A DNA stretch of 64,000 nt from Oidiodendron maius Zn. Taxonomy: Eukaryota > Ascomycota > Leotiomycetes > Myxotrichaceae. Of this stretch, positions 35,015 through 46,268 are shown in pieces. The notes under the pieces are model-generated. The model did not search any database. It saw nothing but the letters and a program-made list of their open reading frames with translations, and was not told the origin of the DNA. Positions within the stretch are counted from its first letter, which is position 1. Every line of letters starts with the position of its first letter. The DNA is taken from contig KN832886.1 in NCBI GenBank assembly GCA_000827325.1, positions 783,629-847,628 on the forward strand, in the 5' to 3' direction. The position numbers were made by a program, and so were the translations under genes.

Positions 35015-35584
35015 GAGGGGTTGGAAGGTATTGATTTAATTGAAGTCTTGGGGACTCACGGTGATTTCTCTGGTCTAGAAGCGTGGAGCATACGAGGAAG
35101 TTGGAATTCGGATCCGAAAATACTACTGTATATACCATAATACGTGCTTAGCGGTGGATATGGGTGTCCCGATAGGGCTAGTTTATAGCTAGCATTGCGA
35201 TGTAGCTGTACAATTATACCAGCTAATAATAGAGTGTACACCTCGCATTAATAACTCAATCCGGCGGAGCCACAATTGTGTAGGCTAATAATGTACACTT
35301 AAATTTTTGGCATCGAAGGCCGGGATGCTCCGTTCTCCGAATATTGTTGTCGAAAACTAGTTTATGCAGTATTGTTTCAGCCACTAACCTCGGTCACCTA
35401 TAAATGCAGCACGATTCAAATTGAGCACCGTGCATAAAAAGAATCATAAGGTGTCTTGACAGCACTTACGCTTCTCTCTTTATTTCTCTGCATATAACAA
35501 TCTGACGTACCCGGGTTAAGCTTCTCGGTAGGCCCGCTTGCTCTTTCAAATCGCAAACTATAGGAGATACAGACTAAATCAACC
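35015..35584. promoter_or_regulatory. Divergent promoter between the CTF1-like regulator and the b5-ACAD gene
   Basis: Bidirectional intergenic region of 570 bp. I did not identify a clear repeated regulator site; CCGG/CGG elements are present (for example near 35258-35262) but not as an obvious pair. Confidence 0.4.
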
Positions 35585-37568
35585 ATGATGTTGCCTCAGT
35601 TGCTGACCCGTGCTGAGGTTGCAAAAAATAATTTCGCGGATTCCCTCTAGATTATCATCGACTCGAAGGTATATGATGTTACAGGCTTTGTGGATGCGCA
35701 CCCTGGCGGAGAATCGGTCTTAAGGCAGGTCGCAGGACGAGATGCAACAGAAGCATTTTATAACCTCCACCGGCAAGAAATCCTTCAGAAATATGGAAAT
35801 CTCTGCATTGGGACAATTGATGGAGAGGAGTCTCACGTTATCGAACAGCACCCAGGCGATTTAAGCCTCGTCCCCTATGGCGAACCAACGTGGCTTACCC
35901 CGCAATTCAACAGCCCATATTATACAGAAAGCCATCGCCGTTTGCAAAAGGCATTGAGGATATTCACGGACACGTATGTTACTCCTGTGGCCCAGGAATG
36001 TGAGAGGACTGGTCAGCATATTCCCCAGCATTTGATTGACCGAATGTCAAGGGCGGGCATCCTCCATATGCGCCTTGGTCCTGGGATGCATTTACATGGC
36101 GTACAATTACTTGGTGGAATTGTTAAGGGAGAAGAATTCGATTCATTCCATGATTTGATTGTGGGCCAGGAAATGGTTCGCGCGAATGCTCGTGGATTCC
36201 AGGACGGAAATCTGACTGGGTATGTAAAAGGAAGAAACGTATTGAGATCCTAACTGATGTTACATTAGGATGATTATTTCTCTTTCGGCAGTCCTCCAAT
36301 TTGCAAACAATGATGCATGGAAGAGCAGAATTGCCCAAGAGGTATTTAGTGGCAAGAAGAAGATATGTTTGGCTATTACCGAGGCATTTGCCGGATCCGA
36401 TGTTCCTGGTATTCGAACCACGGCGGAGAAGACAAACGATGGAAAATATTACATGGTGAATGGCACTAAGAAGTGGATCACAAATGGCGTCTTTTGCGAT
36501 GTATGTAACTTTGTACCAGTCTTGTGGGGACTTCCTCTAACGATATTTAGTATTTCGTAACCGGCGTAAACACTGGCAAGTTTACTCCCGTTATAAATGA
36601 GTTCGATAATTTGGAGAGAATAGGATGCGCTAATATCTTGAAAACTGATAGATAAAGGTTTATCAGTTGTCCTCATTGAGAGATGCGAAGGGGTAGAAAC
36701 AACCCCAATCAAGACAGCATATTCGGCCACAGCAGGCACCGCATAGTATGTTGGCCCACTATCTTCTAATAAATATCTCGTCATGCAATTGACCTGGAGG
36801 CTCTTAGTGTCACATTTGAGAACGTCAAAGTTCCTGTGGAGAATTTACTTGGCGTAGAAAACAAAGGCATTCACGTGATACTTCCAAACTTCAATCATGA
36901 GAGATGGATGATGTCTAGTAAGGAGAGAGACTCTTGTCGTACCATAATTCAAGATCAGTATACTGACATTAACACAGATGCTGTGATTCGTGTAAGCCGG
37001 CTAGTGACGGAAGAATGTATCAAATGGAGTAATCAAAGACTAGTCTTTGGGGAAAAGCTTATCGAGCAGCCAGCGATACGTCAGAAGTGAATTGCCCCAG
37101 ACTGTTCAGCTATATGGAGGTTGACAATCCCAGGCTTGCTAAAATGATCGCACATTGCGAGGCAAACCAAGCCTGGTTGGAGAATATCACGTACCAGATG
37201 ACCCTCATGCCATATAAGCAACAGTCAGCCCACCTTGCAGGCCCGATCGGGTTACTGAAAATGTTTGCTACGCGGAGTGCTCATGAGTGTGCGGACGAAG
37301 CTGTTCAGATATTTGGCGGAAGAGCACTTACTCGGACTGGCATGGGAAAGACAATTGAAATGTTCCATAGAACGTTAGCGGTCTGTTCCGTCTAATATTC
37401 TTGTTAGGCTGACTTCTTCTGTAGATATAAATTTGATGCTATCCTGGGCGGTGCAGAAGGTAAGTCTGTCCTTTCAATAAAGTATATTCCTTACTGACAG
37501 TAGCAGAAATCCTCGGTGATCTTGGAGTTCGGCAAGCCTTAAAAAATATGCCCAGAAGTATGTTGTAG
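35585..37568 (+). pseudogene. Cytochrome b5-acyl-CoA dehydrogenase fusion with early nonsense codon
   Basis: Nine exons (35585-36219, 36269-36500, 36551-36575, 36652-36745, 36808-36917, 36978-37086, 37134-37373, 37425-37459, 37507-37568) give 513 codons. Residues 1-80 form a cytochrome b5 heme domain (VYDVTGFVDAHPGGESVL, with the HPGG heme ligand). The rest is an acyl-CoA dehydrogenase: AITEAFAGSDVPGIRTTAEK, YYMVNGTKKWITNG, VENLLGVENKG, NFNHERWMM, RLVFGEKLIEQPAIRQ, QIFGGRALTRTGMGK. By family it oxidises acyl-CoA using FAD. Intron 3 has a GC donor. Codon 22 (35648) is TAG in FADSL-stop-IIIDSKVYDV where Trp is usual, so the full product would need readthrough. A 34-nt intron ending at this CTCTAG is conceivable but would remove conserved residues. 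Confidence 0.85.
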
Positions 37569-39935
37569 ATTTCTTGTGACAATTCTCAAGTAAGCACCAG
37601 TGTCGCTATATCGTTGCATTTATTTCCTTTCTGGATCTTCAAGCCCCCCTCTGTCGATGGGTTATGGAACTATTCTACTCAAGTTTTCGCGGATCTGCCT
37701 ATTTATACTCCTGCTAGCCAAATATTATTGAACTGCTCATTATGCTACGGCATCGTTCACCCTGTATTTGGATGTTTGCTATTGGATTGATTTTAACATT
37801 TAACTGTGCTATGCAAGTGAGCCATATGCGCTCTTACGATACAGCTCTTAGTGTATTACGCACCAAGAATATAGATGAGACCGTTTTATAAAGACTTTGT
37901 CTGAAGTCCGTTACCTCAAGCAATATTCATAATTGGAAAGCTGCCGGTTAATACCTTCAACCCTGAAAATGGTGCTTGATAGACTACTAGCAGGGCTAGC
38001 TTAGACTAGACATCGCCTTAGCCAGGAGCTAACCTCCAGATGGGATTGAATTTCGCGAGTCGAACCATTGTTTCATCGCCATGTGGCCGTCCTATTGAAG
38101 ACACTAAGAATATGAAGTACTATATGTTGAGATATGTTATGATTTGTCCGCCGCGTCTTTGTCCACCGCGTCAAAAGGAAAGGCGACCGAGTAGGTGGCA
38201 GCTCGGTAAAAACCAACAACGCCCGGTTTAGAGTTATTAGTAGCGCATAGATCCGTAAGGTAAAGGTTCATACAACAAAGAAAGCAAGATACGTGAAAGA
38301 GGCTGATAGATGAATATGGTCTGCCAGAAACTCCACACCAGATTATCTCGGTGCCCGCAATACAGTCTTGTTTCTAGTTTATTGCCGTTACCATTATGGC
38401 TTTGATCTGCTAGAAAGTCACGGCAGATGTTCATTGCGAATATCAAATAATTTCACTACAACTTTCGATCCGCCTACCATTGCATCCCAGTCCCATATAG
38501 GTACTGTACGGGACGGGATATTGTATCAATAGGCGGGCTGAGAATTGGTGCCTCTCATTTCGAGCCGATGTCCGTCAGTAGAGGTGAAGAACCGCCCTCA
38601 TTACGATTAGCATTGCGAGATGAAGGAAGGTATTGGTAATTCGGTAAAAGGCTAGACTAACCCGCAGTGTAACATTGCTGCACACCTAGGAGATTGTTTT
38701 AGGCAGAGGTAAATTGTGCTAGAGCCGTTTCAGCCCACATTGCATGTTAAAAGGTTCGTTTATGCCGCAGCAAGGAAATTCGTATATGATTGTACTCCTG
38801 CCAGGAGCTAATTACGCTGCTCTAGAAGAATTGGCAGAACATTGCCCCATCATTGGCTGGAGTTCATCAGGCAACCGACGTGCCATTCCGCGACCTTAGG
38901 GAGCTAAACTAAGTTAGGAATGTTTTGCGAGACGTAAGACTCTATTTGAACCACACCTAGTGATAAAACTGTGAACCCTGGCTAATCTCTTGCCCGGCAG
39001 CGCTGGATCCAAGATGCGTAGCAGATCTTCTACATATAGCACAACGGACATGAAGCGACAGCCTCAGACATCGGCTTTAGCGCCGTGGTCAGAGGCAGGG
39101 CTGTTCAAGTAACGAGCACAGCTTACATGGGGGATATAGCCCGGAATTTCGGGATCTCCAGCAGCGTATATGAAAATAGCATCATGTTTGTGCTTTCATT
39201 TAGTCGTATAAATCTCCATAAACCGATGAATGAATCATGGCTATTACAATAAAGATTCAACTCTACAAAGGCCTTCCGCAGACTTTCTGTACTGCCAAAT
39301 TAAATGGCCGCATCGACAACCTCGAGGGCGAATGAGAGATTAGCGAAGGTATGCTCTCCGTTGCTGCACTTCTTGATCGGTTCGGTTCTGTCGGAATTCT
39401 ATAAGATGTGGATCTCGTAGCTGAATACTATTTTGATTGCTTTCCATTGAAAAACAAACCCTGTAATTGTGGCTCGTGATGTAAAACTAGAGAGATTCCC
39501 GATCCCTTGGGCCAAACAACTGTAGTTCAGTTCGTTAAATCCTGGACCGACATCGGATCCCTTCCGGTGAGATGAGTTGTCTAGCTTTGATATGCTTTTT
39601 CTGCCGCGGAATGAAAAGTGATCCGACATTATGTATGAATCTTCTTCCCCTCACTGGTTTCCTATACTCTAATGCCATGCGCAAAAGAATCTCTTAATAA
39701 TCCCAAAGCAACAAGGGAGCTGTTCGCCGCCGGAAGGGGGGGGGGGGTATTCTGGGGGTCTGGCAGTCTGGCACCCCGATGAGAGCATCTAAATTTTGGA
39801 CCGCTAGAAGGATATTGTCATTTCCGGTGTGTTTCTGTCTCTATTTCCCAACTTGTTCTTTTTTTACCAGGGTGTTAATTATCTGGGAATTATAGGAGGC
39901 AAAATATCTCGTCCGTGGCCCTTAAGCCTATACTG
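37569..39935. other. Intergenic stretch of 2.4 kb, no supported gene
   Basis: Several short frames (for example 38040-38231 +, 39629-39399 -) lack motifs. At 39060-39180 a GC-richer piece with protein-like codons (ASDIGFSAVVRGRAVQVTSTAYMG) suggests a gene remnant I could not identify. A run of 12 G is at 39736-39747. Confidence 0.4.
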
Positions 39936-39944
39936 GTACAACAT

Positions 39945-40225
39945 ACCGACATGCTAGAAGCAGGTATTATCTCGGTCCCGACTTGATTTAGGGAGAGCAA
40001 GCGAAAGCTTTTGTTACAACTAAAGAGGGGAGGTACTTGACAGGGCAAGACTTGATTGAGTGGGCGAAATGTTAAAGTAGTATCAGTAGGTTTATGCTAC
40101 CGAGAGAGGTAGAGATTATACAAGAGTTGCTAAAGATAAGTACAGGAAAATTGAAAAAGAATGTGTTAAGAGCTTGGGCGAAAGGTGATTACTCCAAGAA
40201 GTGGGCTGCACGGGTTTGGGCAAGA
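39945..40225 (+). pseudogene. Partial, broken copy of the acyl-CoA ligase C-terminus
   Basis: Reads DMLEAGIISVP, then with stops and a frame change KEGRYLTGQDLIEWAK-like sequence, FMLPREVEIIQELLKISTGK and LKKNVLRAWAKGDYSKK. This matches the last exon of the ligase at 24020-24330 (VLEAGIVAVP..., FMVPREVEIVQELPKTSTGK, LKKNVLRAWAKGDYLEK) almost residue for residue. It lies on the opposite strand about 16 kb away. No upstream ligase sequence is present, so this is a fragmentary duplication or the tail of a lost paralogue. Confidence 0.85.
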
Positions 40226-40702
40226 GGCCAATTTTGCGTTGCTGCATATCTTGAGTGGAGAAATACGCATCTGCTAGAAGCGTGCCTCTGAGGAGGTTTA
40301 GATACTTCTTGTGGTAATATATTTCATGATTCTGGGGCTCCGGTCTTAGAGATCTAAAGCTAGTGTACGAGAAGTAAAATCGAATCCTAAGTAGAGGAGA
40401 AACATGAATCACATCCGACACGTCTGACTTATTAAACATACCCATCAACTCTTCCGGCATCTTTGTTCGTAGCGTCAAAAGAAAAATCGAAGTTGTGAAT
40501 AATGTATGTAATAGTGACAAAATATAAACCTCTCTGCAAGTCTATTTCTCTCTTTAAGTGAGAAATAAATGTGAAAGGAGTTCGTTCTAACTGTTGGCCC
40601 AGGGAACTTTTACTGCCCTGTGAAAAGTTTCCTAAATACTTCTTGAAGGTTTGGCTGCCCTTCCCTTGCAAGAGTAATGTACAGAGCATATATGCACATT
40701 AA
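40226..40702. other. Intergenic
   Basis: No gene recognised; minus-strand frames at 40689-40116 show no motif. Confidence 0.4.
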
Positions 40703-40723
40703 ATCACGTGTTCACCACGTGAT
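40703..40723. promoter_or_regulatory. Perfect palindrome with two CACGTG boxes
   Basis: ATCACGTG-TTCAC-CACGTGAT is a perfect 8-bp inverted repeat around five bases. CACGTG is the E-box bound by bHLH factors (Cbf1, SREBP-like) in fungi. It is 515 bp upstream of the Zn2Cys6 gene starting at 41238. Confidence 0.45.
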
Positions 40724-41237
40724 CATGAAGCAAATCATTGGTAGGTCATATTTTCGATGATTTATTGCTTTTCTCTGGACTGCTCGAGTTCTGTGATAGC
40801 GTCAATGCGAGATCTGTCTTGTCATAGGTCAAGAGTAGCGCACATTAATTTGCCCCGAATTTTGCGTTAGGAGTCCAGAGCCATGATGTATCCCTCGCCC
40901 GGGACGAACTAGCCACGCTAGTAGGGTCTCCGCGATTTCTCTAATTTGATTTGCTCTTGGCACAATATTATGCAGAGCTTTCCATTCTTTAGTCAATTAT
41001 GCAACGAATAAGCGGTTTAAATGAGATGTATCATTGGAGGATTCATCCCTGCTAGCGTGGCTAGTTCATACCAGAGCGGATGTAGGAGCTTGAGCCGTGT
41101 TTCCTGATTTGGCTTAGCGTCTCGCTCAAGTGCGGGGTAGCCACAACCGTGCGCCCAGGACTTCAAACCCGCAACTTTCGTTTGCATAAAGTATTACTAC
41201 ACAGTGTTTTCCTTCACTTTGCTTTCTATGCTACATA
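40724..41237. other. Upstream region of the Zn2Cys6 gene
   Basis: No coding signal; 5' region of the following regulator gene. Confidence 0.4.
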
Positions 41238-43105
41238 ATGGCTCGCCATTCCGGCCGTAGTCGAGGCTGCAAGACATGTATTCGACGAAAAGTTAAGGTA
41301 TGCTATACCCCAAGCCATGATATCGCCAAGTTTGCCGCCGAGAGCTTATTCCAGTACAGTGCGATGAGAAACTTCCTGGATGCACGCAATGTATTTCACG
41401 TGGCCAAACATGTCCTGGCCCTACCACTGGGGCAATATTTCTCAACATGGTACCACACCCTGCGACAAAAGTTGAGGCTATAGACAACAGCTTACAGAAT
41501 GAACGAAATGTATCAAACACTTATACTAGAAATGACAATTCAAGTACGACTATGATATTTAACAGAGATTCTCCAGATGACCATCTCAATGATCGAAGAT
41601 ACGACAATAAGTCGGCTGATGGACCTGGATATGAAAATGGTAAGACACTCGCCGACTCCTGCGAGGAGTGTAGCATCCTTCTGAGCTATTGTGACATCTT
41701 TTCCTAGCTTCGAATACAGAGAGTCATGTATCGAGAAGCCCTTTGCAATTCCGGCTACCTCCTTCTCCGCCCTCTCGTGCTGTGCCTTTTGAGCAGCTGT
41801 TTCTCTCACATTACATCGAGTCATTTGGCAGCCCTAGGGGCCAACCAGCATTCTGGTTTGACAAACTCCCTGAATTGCTTGCATCCCCTGTACAGCCTTC
41901 CGTCAAGCACTCCATCCGCGCAGCAGGAATGGTTTTTTATGGTATCTTCACTGGTAATGTTTCTATACAAACAGAAGCATGCAACCGGTATGCCATGGCA
42001 TTGCAATCTCTGCACTCTCTTTTACGGAACGGGGTCCTCATGGGTGACATAAATACATTACAATCAGCCGATACTGTCGTTTGTGCTCCAATAATGATGT
42101 GCCAGTTCGAAATAATGGCTAGCACGTCCCCAGATGCCTGGATGCAGCACGTGGAGGCTGCAGCAGCTATGCTGGTGAGCCGAGGTCCAAAGGACTGCAG
42201 TGTTGGACTGGCCCATCAGGTGTTCCTCACCGTTAGAATGTTTCTGGTAAAAAGCCTGTTTTGGTAATTTATACCAACGGTTGAATACTTACAGACCTGT
42301 TCGGAGATAGTTGTTTGTGTCTATGACAAAGAATAAGCCGCATGCCTTTGCATCACAACCATGGCTGACCATACCATTTGAGAATCGTTCGAAGACTCCA
42401 ATCGACGAACTCGTTGATATCTTACTCTCTTTACCAGGCTGCTTGTCTCTCGGGGATAAGATGTTAGGTCAAGACAACCGATATCTGAGTGGCGTAGAAA
42501 CAAGCCTGCACAAGCATGTTCTAAGTATAATATCTCAATTAGACTATTGGATGTGCCAATATTGTGCCGAGGTCGTCGAACCCGATGGCCAAAGACGAAC
42601 TTTCTTGACGGCCTCTACTGAAAATATGTTAGACGCATGTGGCCTAAGTTTTGATGCTCCGCAAATGAGAACTTACAGCGATGTTGATACGGCGGCCTTC
42701 AGCGCCATGTACGACGCGGCCAATTTGATAGCCTTTTCACTGCTGCTGCTTGTATCGCCGCCAATAGACAACCACGTGCAGCACCGAATACATTTCCACG
42801 CTCAGTCAATTCTCTCAGCAGAGGACTTCGTTGAGTCAAACGATTCCCCTGCACCAGCCGGTAGATCTTTGCTGATGGTATTTCCACTGAAGATTGTTAG
42901 TGTCTGGGCCCCTCTTCTGGAGCAAAGGGAGTATGCGGCTAGGAAATTACAGAACTGGGATCAGGAGGACGAATCACACAGCATATGCAGGTTTGCAGCG
43001 CCAGTGTTTCTGCAAGGTTCTACTACGGACACGCTATCAAGTGTGTACCATGCGAATGTAGCTGCTCAAGTGCATCTGCGACTAAGCCCAACACATCTTT
43101 TATAG
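41238..43105 (+). CDS. Zn(II)2Cys6 transcription factor
   Basis: Four exons (41238-41297, 41360-41639, 41708-42246, 42311-43105) encode about 557 residues. As in the regulator at 12 kb, intron 1 falls after the third basic block: joined it reads CKTCIRRKVKCDEKLPGCTQ then CISRGQTCPGP, a canonical C-x2-C-x6-C-x6-C-x2-C-x6-C cluster at residues 11-38. The remainder has the helical Fungal_trans_2-like pattern (VKHSIRAAGMVFYGIFTG; WMQHVEAAAAMLVSRGP; HVLSIISQLDYW; ETSLHKHV). The third intron (64 nt) avoids a TAG by using the acceptor GAGATAG. No internal stop. Target genes are unknown; the nearest neighbours are pseudogenes and a transposase relic, so it is an orphan regulator. Confidence 0.9.
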
Positions 43106-43379
43106 AAGCTAAAGAAAAGACTTTGCAAAAGAGCCATTCTAGATCTTGATCGTGTGCTAAAGGATACATACCGGCTTTTCAAGACCTCAAGAACAAATTG
43201 CGTCTGAGAACTGGTACAGGCCCTCTCTGCGACAATATTCCGTCTCGGTTAGTTGTCAACGCAAGGCATACTGTGCCAACCACCAATCCGTATTATGGAC
43301 TCAATCTACTCCTATTGTATGAAATTGATCTATGATAGGGCAGAAAAGCCACAAGTATCGCAACACTTTGCAGATGTGC

Positions 43380-44095
43380 CTTAGGCTAAGTATCTTGCCA
43401 GGCTAAATATTCTCGACGATATAATGTCTTCCCTTCTGGTAATGGAATATTTCAGGTCGAAATTCATGATACTGGCGTAAGGGATATTGTTAACTTAGCG
43501 AAGAGATTGTGTGACTTGGAGACTTTTATGAGTACCAAGGTCCCTGTACTCATGCTATTGCAGCAATACAATGCCAAGGCGATGATCCGTTGGCTTTCTT
43601 CCTAATTCAGTACACGACTGACTACTTTCGAAGTACTTATTCTCATCCAATTATACCTATATCAATCAACGATTTAGCTACTTCGGAAGTCAACCCACCT
43701 ATTATTTGCAAACAAGCCGGTAGGCCTGGTACGAAACCTATTCGTAAGGGCCAATGGTCACGGAAACAGAAGCAATGTAGCAATTGCTTAGATTGGGGCC
43801 ACTCAAATCGTACATGCCGTGGGCAGCCAGTTTCCAGTGGACGGAGAAAAAGAGCACGTGATTGGCTTCCCGCTCAGGTCGAGAATACCTACAGTGACAG
43901 TGCTGGCGATAACGACAATGATAGTGCTTGTGATAGCAACGATTCGACATAGGAAGAGATAATTGTTGAGCTCGCAGATCTGTTGAGCGAGCTAGATGAG
44001 AGCCTTACTCTAAAGGAAGATGTGGTAGACCAAGAGGAGCTTGTAATTCAACCTCCTGCTCTAATTAGGCGATCATCTCGAGGGAAGAAGTAAGC
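43380..44095 (+). pseudogene. C-terminal relic of a Mutator-like (MULE) transposase
   Basis: Pieces in shifting frames: YSRRYNVFPSG, FQVEIHDTG, a SWIM-like EYQGPCTHAIAAI, then a long frame with GRPGTKPIRKGQWSRKQKQC leading to a CCHC knuckle CSNCLDWGHSNRTC and GRRKRARDWLPAQ. The order SWIM finger, then a GRPK-like linker, zinc knuckle and RARDW is that of fungal MULE transposases. The catalytic DDE part is absent and stops and frameshifts are present. After 43950 an acidic tail (ELADLLSELDESLTLKED) continues past a TAG. Confidence 0.75.
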
Positions 44096-44400
44096 AGGGC
44101 ATAGTAGCTTGAATTTCAACATTCTGAGGTAGAGCGGATAATTCGATCAACTCGAAGATGAAAGCAGGGTGGAATGGCAGTAGATTAGGTTTTAAAGTAG
44201 CCTTTTTGTGCAAGGAAGTTTTTATTGCAATACCACCGATTATATGATAATATCAATACAATACCATTGAGTTATGCAAAAGTGGTAAGTTAGTAAAGTG
44301 GCGATTGAAATTGTGGTATCTGGGATAAGTGGACACAAAGTAGTGGTAGGTTAGTAAATTGCCGTATAATTATTACGTATCAGGTGTTTTGTCATATAGA
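44096..44400. other. AT-rich spacer
   Basis: Repeated GTGGTA(A/G)GTTAGTAAA(G/T)TG motifs at about 44282-44361 may be part of a transposon end. No gene. Confidence 0.35.
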
Positions 44401-44449
44401 GTGAAACGGTTGGCTAGGCAATAGGTAAGTACTATATCTTAAAAGATGG

Positions 44450-46080
44450 GTTACACACACACACAGTTTAGTAACACCCGAAAGGGCAGCTACTACTAGT
44501 CTACAAGTATAGCTCATTGATCTCCCCAAGACCATGCACAATCTGCTTCTAGCTTTAAGTCCCTTCTCATATGCCATGTATTACAGATTCCCATGGACTA
44601 GTAATGTTCTTAGTAGGCTAGCTTGAAGCTATTCTTAAAGTGTTCAGCGTCCTATCTTCGGCGGGTAAAGCTGTGTCTACCGTATATGGCACGAGGTGAT
44701 TGGAGCCCGTTGGGTTTGACAGAGGCGGGTTCAAGACGCGTCTCGCTGTGGTTGATCTGCGTCAAGCCAGCCTGTAGCTATTTAGAACCGTATCGCCGCG
44801 CACGGATTCTATGTTCGGGGTCCATATTTTGTGATCCAAGGGTGATTTTCCTCCAAGGTAGAAGGAGATGTTGCTTCTGTAGGCATCAGTCCATTGAAGC
44901 ATCTCCGTTCGGTATGCAATCCATTTCTACATCGGAACAGGATGTGTTCCACTGTTTCTCCTGCTTGTCCGCACGCGCGCTGGTCTGATGGCGCTGCTTC
45001 AATTCGATAAAGGTATGCGTTCATCCTCGCTATGCCAGTCCTGAGTTGGGCGAGTATGATAGCTTCTTTCCATAACAGGTGGTCATATAATCGTGGCATA
45101 TGTTTGCCTGGTAGCTCAGTATTGACCCCTTTGGGGTGTTTACCAACCTTGTCTGGTAAGCTTCTGGTAGTGCTCTGTTGCAGTGTGGCGTCTTACCGGG
45201 TTGTTGCCTTGGCATTCTGCTTGGCAAGCTTTAGAAGCCCTTTCCTCGCTTGATGGAAGCCCTACATAGGCCTGCCGTTGTGTTACCATTTCTCCTTAAT
45301 TTCCTGATGGAATAGTAGATGCAGGCGAAGTTGCTCTCATCTGGACTGTTGTCGAGGTTGCCCGAGCGCAAGTATAGCTCCCTTATTTCTTTTTAGTAGT
45401 ACGCTGCTGCGGCGCCTGAGTTTCGGTGGGGGCCTAGATCGCTCGCCATTGCCTCAAGCTCCTCAGAGTATGGGCCCCGTTCTGCTCTTGTGCTAAATGT
45501 GGAGGAAGATTTCTCGAGCCTCAGCTCACTTTGTACCGATGTACGTACCTCGATAGCACCTCCTATTTCTACTCCTATTTCTACTACCCGTATAAACTAG
45601 CATATAAGAACCCCCTTTCGGCCGCCTCCGAAAGGTGATAGTCCCACCTAACCGAGGCCGTTTAACTGTCTAAGTAGGCTAGAATAACTCTCAAACATAC
45701 TACTTCAAGGACTTTGACATGATCTTTAGGTCGGATAGCTCATCCTTTGATAGTGAAGGGTTCTGCGTTAGACTTGTACATCTTGCGCATGAAGTGAATG
45801 ATTGCTGTCTTCTCTGCTTCGAATGTCGCCTCACTCCTCATCTCCCATTTAAGAGTATCGCTGATGATTGCTTTTATGCCTTCGCAGTTGCTCTGTGCCG
45901 TTGGTCCCAGGACCCAGGCCGTGAAGTCGTCGACGCAGGTGATTGCGCCCCCATGGCTGTCGATCCGCCGTTGTACCAGATCTGCGTTAAAAAAAGAGGA
46001 ACAGGATTGGAGATAGGGGGGGGCCTCGAGGCAGGCAGGCCTGAGGCAAGCTTCGAGTTTCAGATAACTATCCATTAATC
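44450..46080 (-). mobile_element. Tad-like LINE (non-LTR retrotransposon) fragment
   Basis: Minus strand. The reverse-transcriptase region at 46075-45740 contains FNADLVQRRIDSHGGAITCV followed by DDFTAWVLGPTAQ, the RT active-site block. Downstream, at 45099-44809, comes the C-terminal part typical of Tad1-clade LINEs: WKEAIILAQLRTGIARMN, YLYRIEAAPSDQRACGQAGE, TVEHILFRC (a Cys/His-type tail). The link between them is broken by frameshifts and stops. On this strand the sequence ends near a (TG)n run, 44455-44466 (CACACACACACA on the plus strand), as LINE 3' ends often do. It is 5'-truncated, as expected for LINEs. Confidence 0.8.
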
Positions 46081-46268
46081 TAAATCGTCGCCGTGCGGTC
46101 GGAGCAAAAGGTCTCTACCCACCGGCACTGTTCCTCTGTTATGCCTCGCGCGCCTTCATTCTCTGAAGCAGTCTCTGCTTGCACACGCCATTGTAGGCTC
46201 GTCTGACATCGAAACTGACTATTGGCATCTCGTACTTGTTGTCTCCTCAAGACGTCTTTCCAAGCTTT

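Noticed and set aside
36740-36750. Apparent stop codon in the acyl-CoA dehydrogenase (GCATAG)
   Set aside because: TA is the exon end and GTATGT the donor; joining at 36808 gives GTAYVTFENVKV, so it is not a nonsense mutation.
41080-41190. Possible tRNA-like segment (GGACTTCAAACCCGC)
   Set aside because: No acceptor stem or anticodon arm could be paired on either strand.
42300-42310. Stop (TAG) before the last exon of the third Zn2Cys6 gene
   Set aside because: The TAG is the intron acceptor; phase is kept at 42311.
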